The translations under genes and the position numbers were made by a program. This document shows positions 21,800-32,779 of a stretch of DNA of 64,000 nt, piece by piece (the stretch's first letter is position 1; each line of letters begins with the position of its first letter). Source of the stretch: Viscum album (lineage: Eukaryota > Streptophyta > Magnoliopsida > Santalales > Viscaceae); the NCBI GenBank assembly GCA_963277665.1, contig CAUJRU010000140.1, positions 62,001-126,000 on the forward strand, in the 5' to 3' direction. The notes under the pieces were generated by a model, which was not told the origin of the DNA, made no database searches, and saw nothing but the letters and a program-made list of their open reading frames with translations.

Positions 21800-22960
21800 A
21801 GGTGAACTAGGTTGTGATATATTCCCATTTTACTACCATGATATTATGATTTCTATTATATACCTATACCATTTTAGTAATTTAATTCCTCAGTAATTTA
21901 TCTCTTATGTCATGAATCTGGATAGATTCTTCCCATTAATATAGATCACGTTCCAATTATATTTCTTCATATGTGAGCACATAAATTGGGTCTTGCATGT
22001 ACATCCTTAACAATGATATATAGAACACATAATGTACTTTAGAGAGGCTCATTGGCACATCTAAATTGTTAGACACAACTCCAATTATTTCCAAAATTTC
22101 TATAGGTTCGATGTTCCTATTGTTTATTTTGGATTTATTTCCAAATATTATCACATTCATTCCTGGATATACTTTCAAGAATATGTAATGAACCACTTTA
22201 AATTATGATTAATTCCTCTAGTTATCAATATAACTATTTTTCGGAATTAAGATTTTTTATAATGAGTCTCAATAGTCTTTACCTTTATCATTTTATCCTC
22301 AAAAAGTTCTGATCATCTAGGTTTCCTTTCACTAACTTCATCCGAAAAAGTTGGAGTATGAAATATATATCCATATAATGAATCATACAATTCCACTGTA
22401 ATATATGAAAGGAAACTATTGTTATAGGAAAACTCAACCAAAGGTAAATAATGATCCTATATACATTGAAAGCTAAGTGATCATAACCTCAACATGTCTT
22501 AAAAAATTTGAATAGTCCATTCATACTATTCATTATTTTATTGATGGTAGGATGTGCTCAAATGAAGCTCAGTACCAAGATTCTTCTGAAGACTCTTCCA
22601 AAATTTTGATGTAAAATGGGGATCAATATTAGAAAAAAAATTTAATTATTTGTTCCAGGAAGTATGAAAATTTCATTAATATAGGACCTTTTGAGGTACA
22701 CAAGAGCTAAATATTATATTATAGTGAGAAAACCTACATATTTAGTAAGGCATTCAACAATAACCCATATTTCTTATTTCCTTATATGAGTCATTGGTAA
22801 TATAGTGACAAATTATATAGTAATATTTAATAATTTTCATATAGTAATGGGAAGAGGTTAAATGATTCCTCAAGGATATTTTCTCTCTACCTTCACCTAT
22901 TGAAAAACCCTGTGTGTTAATAATTAATCTACAATTTACCACTTTATGTTATATTAGCAG
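21800..22960 (-). pseudogene. gypsy integrase relic
   Basis: Integrase inserts the cDNA copy into the genome. Minus-strand segments in the right order include PLPI with following hydrophobic core near 22870, IWVIVECLTKYVGF near 22770-22730, the FGR.F...LG block near 22600, HPTINKIMN (cf. HPQTDGQSE) near 22550, then ILEIIGVVSNNL and LSKVHYVFYISLLRMY (22110-22010), the conserved C-terminal module. IRDKLLRN and ITKMV (about 21920-21880) correspond to the usual tail. A 79-codon open stretch covers 22196-21957. Stops and shifts abound. No chromodomain was recognised. Confidence 0.88.
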
Positions 22961-23379
22961 AAATATTCCCTAAAATCTATAAACAAATTGGTGCTTCCAG
23001 GGTGTCTAGATACATTGGAGCTATGTGAATCATCCAAAAATTCCCTTTTCATCTCATGTATATATGTAACACATAATTTCATTCCAAATTTAAAAAATAC
23101 ATCTTCAAAAATTATTTAATCCAATTTCCCATCACTCACAACTTTCATTTTCTTTTGAAAATTCTCAACATCTGATTGTGAACATTTTAACTTTTATAAT
23201 AAAGGTGGTTTCCCAATAATTTGAAAAATTAGTGATTCCACTCCTTCTATAATAAATCATATATACATGTTTAAAAGATCCATGACTATAATATCCCTCT
23301 CAATCCTCATTTTGGCTAGGAGACCATGACATTTCCTAATCAAAGAATCAATTGCCTTATATTCTATCCATGGGTGGTA

Positions 23380-23610
23380 GTGCATTAGATAATCATAATC
23401 CTTCATTATATTTATCCATATATTTTGTCTCATGTTGAACTATTTCTATGAAAATATGTATTTTAGGCTCTTATGGTTTGTTTATAACTCATATATTTCA
23501 CCATAGAGATAATGTATCAATATTATCAAAGAAATTATTACCACTACCAACTCAAAATCATGAGTTGGATAGATCTGGTCATTACTCTTTAACTACTTTC
23601 ATGCATAGGT
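23380..23610 (-). pseudogene. gypsy RNase H relic
   Basis: The minus strand reads YPTHDFELVVV near 23565, then HYLYGEIYEL and TNHKSLKYIF near 23500-23450, then NMRQNIW. These match the RNase H/connection block of gypsy pol (YPTHDLELAAVV, HYLYG, TDHKSLKY, NMRQRRW). RNase H degrades the RNA strand during reverse transcription. At least four stops interrupt it; position between RT and integrase is correct. Confidence 0.88.
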
Positions 23611-23899
23611 AATAAATTTATCATTCTTCCTAAGGACACAACCAAGTACCATATTTGATTAATCACTATATATATTCTATACTTCATTTATTGATCTTGG
23701 AGTAAAAATTTGATCATTGACCACTATCCTCTTCGATTATTCAAAACATTCTTCACATTCCACTGTCCACATGAACACAAAAACTTTATTTGTATACTTG
23801 GTTAGCAGGTTATCCAATCAAGATAAATTCTTAATTAATCTGTGATAGTGAAAGACCATACTAATGAAACTATAGAACTCTATTTTTCTCAGTAGTGTA

Positions 23900-24440
23900 T
23901 TCTATTATTTGACTAACTTTTTATTCACATGATCAATTGAGATTCCATCCTTTGAGAAAATATGACAATGAAAATAACCCTCATAATCCAATAATTCACA
24001 TTTGATAAATTTCCCATATAAATCTATTCATGTAATAGTCATAAGAATGACCATCAAGTGATTTTCCTGATCCTTATAGATTTTATAATACAAAAAAATA
24101 TCATCACTAAATACCATAATTAAATTATCAAAATATTACTTATATACACTTTTTATTTGTTCCATAAATATAGATGGAGCATTATTTATCCAAATGGAAT
24201 TATTTTAAACTCATAATGTCTATGACTTGTTTAAAATTTTTTCTTCATAATAACTTCTTTCATTAATCACAATTTATGATTCTCAGAGAAAATATAGATC
24301 TTCAAGAAGTTGATCAAATAATTCATCAATATGGGGTATAAGGTTTTTTCTTTATCATATTATCATTGATATCTTTATAACCAATGAGCATAATCTAGGA
24401 TCTATATTTCTTCTTAATAAAAATAATAGGGTAACCCGAA
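23900..24440 (-). pseudogene. gypsy reverse transcriptase relic
   Basis: Minus-strand motifs run GYPIIFIKKK (about 24440), YKDIND, KKPYTPYIDELFDQLL (about 24350-24300), then FSDDI (about 24110), standing for the catalytic YXDD motif with Tyr replaced by Ser in the second position, followed by YKDQENHLMVIL and KCELLDYEGYFHCHIFSKDG (cf. KCEFW...FLGHVVSKDG). This is a clear gypsy RT in correct order. Stops and the YXDD change make it inactive. Confidence 0.9.
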
Positions 24441-25539
24441 GTTGAAACACATAGGGAGAATAAATCCCATATCACAAAAATCCTCTCATAGTTTCTTTAA
24501 TTTGAACAATTATATAGTGGTTATGTTATAGAGATCCATTGATTTAGGTATTAAATTGTGAAATAAATTAATAGAAAACTCTACTTCATGCTCTGGTGTA
24601 TGTCCTTGTATTTACACAAAAAATATATCAATTTATACCATTATAAAAACTACAACCTGAATTTTATGATTATATTTTCCTTCCATAGATTTTTATTGTT
24701 ATTATTCCCCAAGAATATCAATTATAAGTTCCATTGAGGGTAGATATATAAATAAATAAAATGATGAAGCCTCTTCTCTAAAGATAAGTAATTCCAAGTC
24801 TTTATTAAAAATTATAATTTACTTCTGTTTGTAATAAATATTTCCATTATATCTCGAACACTAGTCTACACAATGAATCATATCAATTTCGACCATAGGT
24901 ATAATAATAATGTTCACAAATTGGGCCCAATTATGTGTCATAATGGGAACCATGTATCAAATATTTTTTGTTGTGATATTTCATCAATGTGTTTTGACTG
25001 ACTACCCCATTAAGAAGGTTCTAGGTAAGTATCCAATTTTTATGGGAAACCAGGAAGATATAAAAGGATGTGATGATCCATAATAAAATAAAACCTTAGT
25101 AAAATATTTGGATATGGTTAAAGTTCCTACCACCGTATCATTAGGAACTAAAACCTCAGCTACAGTGATTATATAATCATGGCCTTCTCCCCATGGCTGC
25201 TTCTATGGTATATTTCATTGATGCTTGAGACATTGGTTTGAATAATTCCCAATTTATCTATAGTTGAAGCACTAGATATATGTCATCTCTTTCTTTCCCC
25301 TACATTCATGGTCTAGATAAACCTTGTCACTAGATTTTTAGCACACTATCATGACCTTTAGTCATTTTCAGGATATTTCATTACACAATATTCATATAAT
25401 GGAAATTGATTTATTTTGATGTTCTTCTTATTCAAAAAATTCCCCTTTTATTAGTGTTTGGAAGACCTATTCTTATCTTAATTTTTGTTGAATATATAAG
25501 ATATATTAAATTTCATTTTTGTTTTTATGTAACAAAAAC
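24441..25539 (-). other. Expected nucleocapsid/protease part, not resolved
   Basis: Between the gag and RT relics the nucleocapsid knuckle and protease should occur. I could not read a CX2CX4HX4C or D(S/T)GA motif in any frame, so they are lost or too decayed to see. Confidence 0.5.
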
Positions 25540-26060
25540 TATTTCATCTAATATTGAATGATTTCGAGAAACTGAATTCCATCATATTCTTAGATTAATC
25601 CCTTTAAATAAAATTTCAATATTGTTTTCTTTATTGTTTTTAACCCATATCACACCTAGATAGTATTTTAAAGGATGCATCATAATCTAAAAAAATTTCC
25701 CATTCCTTTTTCTTTAAGGTAATGAACTTTCTCCTCATTTAATTTCATTTCTCATGAGGGAAATATTTATCGATTAACAATTCATTAAAATATCTTTTTT
25801 TCTATGTATTCTATTTCATATTAATCTATAGTATTCTCAATTCACAACAACCATTGATCAAAATAACTTTGGAAAAAATAAATTATCATTATAATCTTTT
25901 CCTTTTTATTGCATATCAAGGAAACAAATATCTTTTGAAGGGACTTAATCCATCGCTCAACTACCACTAGATTAGTTGTCCCACTAAATTATTGAGGACT
26001 TTTTCACATTAATTGATCCATTATAAGATAATTTTACTTTGGAATAATAGGATTATCCAT
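25540..26060 (-). pseudogene. gypsy gag relic
   Basis: The minus strand shows FSGTTNLVVVERWIKSLQKIF (about 25998-25935), INTERRUPTED further on by stops, then DKYFPHEK (about 25775-25752), ITLKKKEWE, DYDASFKILSR, and EFSFSKSFNI (about 25578-25548). These follow the gypsy gag order F.G...P..AE.WI...EKIF, KYFP, EY...F..L, and a late F.KS.... block. It belongs with the RT, RNase H and integrase relics to its left as one former polyprotein. Confidence 0.85.
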
Positions 26061-26464
26061 TCAAAAATGGTAATTTATCATAACCTGATTAAGAAGTTCA
26101 GAAATCTCCCTGATCCTATCAGTTCCAATACCTGATGTATTGGCTTTCTAAGTAGGGAAATTTATAGATTGATCATAAGTGTTGATCCCATTCCTTATTA
26201 TAGGATATATTTCTAAACAATGAAATGAAATGTATTAGATCATATAATTATGATTTTTAAATCATAATGTATAATTATAAATATAGTTTAACAGTTTACA
26301 TAAATTAAATATTTATTCATTGTTAATATTTGAATCATAAACACCATTTCTTTAGGGATATCATTGAATAATAAAAATATTTTAAAATCCTTTATAGGGT
26401 TATATAAAGAAAATCATAATTAACTAAAGTGTATCCATTAATAGTGTTAAAACAAATGTGATGT

Positions 26465-26590
26465 AAGGCCTATTATAATGCACCAGGTAATGATTGATTG
26501 AAATCATAATGCACCCTTTTTAGAGTTATTACACATCGGTACAACTATGCTAGAGTTATATCCACTTATAGTATCCAGAAAGAGATATAT
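26465..26590 (-). repeat. Leader segment shared with 49557-49690
   Basis: Both contain AATGCACC(C/A), TTTAGAGTTA(T/C)T, CAGAGCCACATCCAC/TAGAGTTATATCCAC and then GT(A)TCC/GTCCGGA. Both lie between gag and the primer-binding site on the minus strand, in two different elements. Confidence 0.65.
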
Positions 26591-26890
26591 TTCTAGAGAA
26601 AACCAAATAATCTATAAATTACCAAAAATTTATGATTGTATCCCATAATTTTACAAATACTCAAAGTATATCAGGAGGTTATCTTCTCTAATATATGAGT
26701 TCATAAATCCAATTTCCAAGGTTACTACTAAACTTTCTCTGATACCAACTATAACAACCCAAACTCCATGATGTATTTCTAGAGAAAACCAAATTATCTA
26801 TACCTTAAGAAAAATTTATGATGGTATTTCATAATTTTACATATACTCTATGTCTGTAAAGAGGTTATGCTACCTAATTTATGTTTTCCT
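26578..26890. repeat. Direct repeat of ~120 bp around the primer-binding site
   Basis: 26578-26700 and 26769-26890 share TATTTCTAGAGAAAACCAAA, AATTTATGAT, CATAATTTTACA and a GAGGTTAT block. One copy is in the leader, the other in the LTR end, with the primer-binding site between them. Confidence 0.75.
26737..26748 (-). other. Primer-binding site
   Basis: The minus strand reads TTGGTATCAGAG, an exact initiator-Met type site. GGGTTGTTATA lies directly before it as the LTR end. Confidence 0.88.
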
Positions 26891-28460
26891 AAATTATGAT
26901 TATCCATGTGAGTCGGTGATTCAAAATAAATTACATTGGTTCGTGAGGTGGTAGTCCTCCGTACACAAGAGTAGTATATTTTGTTCCCATTTTATGGAGA
27001 AGGAGATGGTTAAATGTTATAAAATAAACATAATAAAATATAAGATTATGTTAGATAATTTTTTATATTTTAATTTCTATTATATATTTGAATGTTGCAA
27101 AAGGATATGTAAAAAAGATAGATCTTGGTGAGAAAAATTACATTTTCTTAGAAGAACCTTCATTGGATCTATTTTTAAGGGCATTATGATTAGTATTAAA
27201 TTATGAAAAGTAGTAGTATAATGTGTATTATGATGTTTGGGAGAGACTTAGGATGGTTATTTTGAGCTAAATGGCAATATTTTTTTAATAAGTGAGTGGA
27301 CATGTTACCTTTTATAATTGAGGTGAGGGGAACACTTGTAATTTTTAATTTTTTTTAATAATGTCATGTCACTTTCTTAAAAAAATGGATCTGAAATGGA
27401 TCATAATCATAGGGGAAAATTATAAGATATAAATATAACCAACCATTGAGATTTTATACTATTTTTAGGTCATTTGGAGCATTATTAATATATATTATTC
27501 CCCAGTAAACTTGTTTTTACCTTAACCATGGTAATTAATTTTTTTCTTTATTTTACTATTAATTATGAATATAATTAAGTTGAACTTATTACATAATGTA
27601 AATTATCATTATTTAAAATATGTGATTAATTTTTATCAAATTCAATTTGTAGAATTGGAAGAATATGATTTAAAAACTATCCATTAATCGTTTTGAAATT
27701 TTTTTTTCGAGAAACACATTTTTCATGGATAAGATGATCTTATATTAACTATATGAATATTAATAATCATTATATGGACATAAATTAATATATATAGATA
27801 TATAATATATAAATTTAATTTAAATCATTCACTAATAAACATTATTTTAATTAATTAAAATGGGGAGGCATTATGCCTTAAAAAAATCTTGCTGAAAAAT
27901 ATCCCTTTACCTTTAACCGATCTTATCTTTATTTCTAAAAAAATTATTATAAATAAATTTCTAATTACATATATTATGAAATATTATTATATATAAATAT
28001 TTGAATAGTTATCTACTATATTTTTAGTTATTCGTATATTCTTATTTTTGATGGATAATTTAAAAAATTCATTATAGGCTTATTTTGACCATGTATATTC
28101 TAAATTTATATTCAATATATAAAATTATAATTCTTTCCATTAATTAAAAAAATCAGAATTATATTAATTTTTTTATTAAAATATAATGTTAATATAATAT
28201 AATGGGGTCTCATGTGTTACAAATTTTCCATTCTTGTTTTGATTCATATATAATGTGGGTGTTATATATGATGGTTTTTTTTGAAATGGATCCAACTATA
28301 AAAGGATGTAGTGTGAGAAAAATAATAGTTTTTTGGTGGATAAAATCATAAATAAGATAGCTTGTATGGTCCACTAGACATTTTATGTGGATCTAGAAGG
28401 TCTGTATGTTTCTACTGACCCCACCGGCTAGCCAGTGCACCCAGTTCAAGGGTGTATTAA
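26750..28460 (-). repeat. LTR of the pol-bearing gypsy relic
   Basis: From the primer-binding site rightwards the sequence holds one hairpin module (26930-26990), a donor-like AAAATGTAATTTT at about 27145, and a TATA box TATAAAAG (complement of 27309-27316). This is the same order as in the long LTRs of the gag-only elements, but only one module is found and the part between module and LTR end is short. The right boundary near 28460 (GGGTGTATTA resembling the reversed TGTAACACCC end) is a guess. Confidence 0.6.
26930..26990 (-). promoter_or_regulatory. Hairpin module, single copy
   Basis: The minus strand reads CTTGTGTACGGAGGACTACC followed by ACCTCACGAACC. It keeps GTACGGA, GACTACC and CTCACGAA of the consensus loop and 3' arm, about 180 nt after the donor-like site, where module 1 lies in other LTRs. 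Confidence 0.6.
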
Positions 28461-29645
28461 ATACAACCCATGAGTTTTTATTCAAAATGTTTTTGAAACT
28501 TTTTATTTACGAAATTTAAAACCTAAACCCGCTATTTAAAATTAGATACCTCATATGTTGTTATTTGAGATATCCCATAAATATCCCCTTGGCATCTCAT
28601 GGTTGGATTGATCAGATGATGCTAGAACTATGAGTTTTCTCTAGATCTATTTCCAATTAATCTTCCTTAATGATAGATGAGCATTGATATTGGGAAAATC
28701 TATGTTTTATATGACGATATAATATTGAATTCATCCTTACTTCATATTACAATGGTGGATATATCTTGTTTACTATGCCTCTTGATTGTATCATGACCTA
28801 TTATCAATTATAGAAATTTTATAGGTATATGATTATGAATGATCATCCTATACCACTTCTTGATCACCGATAGATGATATAACTATAATAAAAGGACTAT
28901 ACTTTGGTATATTGGTGATGGATTTGATATTTCAATGAAATACCTTTGATCAAAGATTTTTATCTCAATAATGATGGATTTTTATTTTTATGTTTTCTGA
29001 GATCAATTTTCTTGAGATATTGTTATTCATCTTGAATTTTTTATTAGATATCATTTATATTATTGGATTGTTGGTGGATTTATGTTTTTATATAGGATGA
29101 GGTTCTCTTATTTATTTTTGTGGAATTCATGATCCATTCTTGAATTGACAACAGATCTATTGAATTGATGTCCTCTTATTCAATGTTTCTCATAACTAGT
29201 TTATTGACGACATATGCGAGGTTTGTATTTATAGAGAGAAAATATTGAAATATAATCTCCTTGTGTATAACATTTTAAACATATTTATTGATGAATAAAA
29301 CTCTATGGTTGGATGAATGTATCGAAGGCTATATATTTTTATTCTTTTTAGGATATTCTCCTTTTAAACTAGGTTGAGAGGGAACAATTACATGACATGT
29401 AAGATCAGAGGCACAAGGCCTAGTACTTTATTCGATGGACCAATGACTTGAATGCAATTGAACCACCTATACCTATCATATTATTGATTATCGTTGCATA
29501 TCTATTCATCACACATAGATCATCAGATAATATTACTACATTTAGAGTTGCATAGTGGCAGGTACCGAGGGGAATTGTCATACTCACTCATTATACAAAT
29601 CCTTTTATTTTTGTATGATTCATGGTACTTGAATTAGGTATCCTT
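28461..29645. other. No gene seen; unresolved old repeats
   Basis: AT-rich, with stops in all frames. No element boundary or domain could be recognised before the CACTA end at 29646. Confidence 0.6.
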
Positions 29646-29769
29646 CACCATTGGAAAAAAGATTATTTGCGGTGGGGTCTCATCCTAAATAACCCGTCAC
29701 CAAAAACATCTTCCCAAAAGATATTTTTTAAACAGGTACTTATGTCAACCAGATTGTCACCAGTCACAA

Positions 29770-29990
29770 ATAAGTTTAAAAAAATAATGAAAATAATAAA
29801 ATAATAAAAAAACGAAGAAAAAAATAAAAAATAAAAATACAAATTAACAAAAAATAAACAAATAAAAAAATGGAAAAAATGAAAAATATGAAAAAAATAA
29901 AAAAATGAAAAAAATGGAAAAATTGAAACAATTAAAAAAATTAAAAAAATTAAAAAATTGATTTTTTTAAATTATAATAAATAAAATTGT
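29770..29990. repeat. A-rich low-complexity tract
   Basis: Runs of AAAATAATAAAA, AAAAATGGAAAAAATG and similar over about 220 bp, inside the left subterminal region of the CACTA element. No coding value. Confidence 0.85.
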
Positions 29991-30059
29991 AAACATCTAA
30001 AATAATAAAAAAATATTACAAACATATTTTCATATAAATGTTTACATAATAAATATGTC

Positions 30060-31400
30060 TAAAATACGTCCATACGCGTGGCACCGATAACCTCACTATG
30101 AGCTCGCAGTTGCTCATCATACTATGTGACTGATGATGACGACTCTCCTCAATCTACCCTTAAGCTGGACGTTGACCATTTGACAATGCCATAAAAATAT
30201 CCATGACTTATTCATGAACTAATACCAACCACTTGACCCTTGTTGAAATCATACCGCGTCACCTGAATCCATGCTAGATCATCAAATATTGCCTCACTGA
30301 TGGTCTGACTCTCAACCTCAGACTAACTCTCATTATGTTTTTGATAAGTCGTGATGTCATATGACTCCTTCATTTTCAATTTGAAATTAAAATAGTTAAA
30401 TAAACATTTTAAGTTAATTTTTAAACTTAAAATAATATATGGAAGACAATCTGATGCTGACAACCACCTATAATCTCTCTAGTGATAGGATTGATGTACA
30501 TCCTCTAATAAACATCAAAATCTATAATATCCAGATGTTCAAATTCCTATTTCAGTATAAAATAAATATTTTACATATAAAGTTATATAAATTATTAAAT
30601 AAAATATACTTACCATATGTTGTTGATGCATTCTGAATGTACAAATAACAACGCGATGCGTCACCTCCTGCCTCCCCAAGTTCTGCCGACCTAATGATGA
30701 TCTCTTATTGAAACTACCACCAATCCAGTATAAATATAATCCATCTCAAACCTGATATGATATGTAATTGGGTTGATGGGTGCAACAAGACAGATCAAAA
30801 TATGTGACTCCCACCTTTTTAATGGATGTACTCCTCAAATTGTGCAAAAACTGACTAAAACGGTAAAGAAAACACACCTCCTAGACATCCTTGATAGAAC
30901 TTAGTATCCTATCATTAACAGGATATCATAAAACCTTCACTTTTAATAATTTCAAGTTAATAATTAAATAAATTTCATAATAACTATTATTTATTTACAT
31001 ACAATCTGGTGATCAAACATGCACTGTCGAACATCACTAGGAACCTGATCCCCCACCACCCATGCCTCAGAAAAATAGTTCCACAAAATTTAACTTCCCT
31101 TCCCAACAACTATATGTGAGAGAATATGACAAAATAGAACAAATAATCAAATAATTAGAACATAAATAAACTAATGAAAAGTATTGAAAAATAACTAAAA
31201 TACATAATTAAACATACCTCCCCATGTGTGGATTGAAGTCAAGACGTGGCCATCATTAGAGAATGGGGTCTGGAATCATCAATATCACAAGTCCTCAACC
31301 CCTCCGAGCTAGTAAAGAAACTCTAGGAACCTGAGCCTTTGATGACATATCCCCGAGTTCATAACCTGGTATTACAGCCTCATGGAGTTCATAGAAGATG
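30060..31400 (-). other. Possible second CACTA gene, exon-like islands
   Basis: Islands of higher GC content (30060-30340, 30640-30920, 31010-31100, 31230-31400) alternate with AT-rich spacers, as exons and introns would. One minus-strand stretch near 30720 reads WIGGSFNKRSSLGRQN, slightly like the conserved block of En/Spm second-gene products (Transposase_24). The match is too weak to name the gene. TNP1/TNPA-type proteins bind the subterminal repeats. Confidence 0.3.
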
Positions 31401-32779
31401 TCATAATAAGCCACATCGGCCATATGAAACATGAAAACAATGTTTTGATCATATAATTAAAGATGAGTATTATATATATTTACTATAACCAATAATTAAT
31501 TTTTTCATTCTCTATCTTCATCCTCATCTATGTATATGACAGTGTCAATATCTTCATATTCGTCCCCATTATCATTCATTTCTATATGAGTTTCAGCTTT
31601 ATCATCTCTTATTATTTCAAATTCATTTGTTACATCAGTAACACCATCACCACCATCCAACCAAAACTATGGGGGTTCCATCATTGATATTAATGGATCT
31701 TCATGGAAAAAATGGATTTGAAGTTGTCTCATGAAAAATTTAAATTCCTTGTACTTCAGCGGAACCACATTCACTTTAGATAAACTAATTTTTACTAGAT
31801 TTAATTTCTATTATGCTTCACCAATCATTTAACTCTCTTGAATCATCATAGTAATTTTCATAATAAATTTTATGTTCTTGATGATCTAATAAATTTTTTT
31901 TCATGTACTGCAATAAGGATTTTATATTTAATATCAATGATTCCATGTAATGGATAAAAACACAAGCCTCTATCATTATACAACCAATGACATTGAAACA
32001 TCATTATGTAATTATTTCCCAGATAACACAATTCTATTACTTCTTATAGAAAGCCATAAAATTCTACTTCACATTCTCTAAGATGAGATCCTTTTAAGAA
32101 AACACCACTATTAACTATTTTTGTGATTCAAAATATGCACATGTAAGAAATTAAAAACAATTCACCACATATACATTATAAGATTTAACCATTTTGGATG
32201 GTGGGTTACTCAATACATACAATAAATTATCAGTTTTATCGGCATGTTGAGATACCTAAAAATTTGAAAAACTATTATCTATTTAAAAATTAATAAATTT
32301 ATTTTATATGTAAAACTATAAATCATTTGCTTTACTAGTTTTTGAAACTAGTATGAAAAATTATTTTTTTGATGTTATTCTAGATAAGATACTATAATTT
32401 GTGGAAACTATTTCTTAATGTGATTATCATATAACATAAAAATAAAACAATAATAATTTACTTAAAAAATATAGAATAAGTGATAGTATCACTCATTTTA
32501 AAATTTTTGACATTTATCCATAGTTTTATAGAAGATATGTATGAGACCTATGATGTTCATCATCTGAAATCCATCATTCATTAACTCCACCAAATCCATG
32601 TTCAGGCTGATTGAAAATTGATTTATAATTTCATCATCAACATTTCCCTTGTTACGGAAAATTCGGTTGTGTTTTAAGGGATATTCATATTGAAAATAAT
32701 AAGAGTAGAAAAAAGAAATTTCCTCCTATAAATAAGATTTCGTAATTTATCCTTCAATAGGTGCTTCATTACATAGCTT
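31401..32779 (-). other. Interior of the CACTA element, unassigned
   Basis: The minus strand has an acidic stretch near 31580-31500 (runs of Asp/Glu, for example DEDED) that could be the C-terminal tail of the transposase. Nothing else can be named. Confidence 0.35.
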
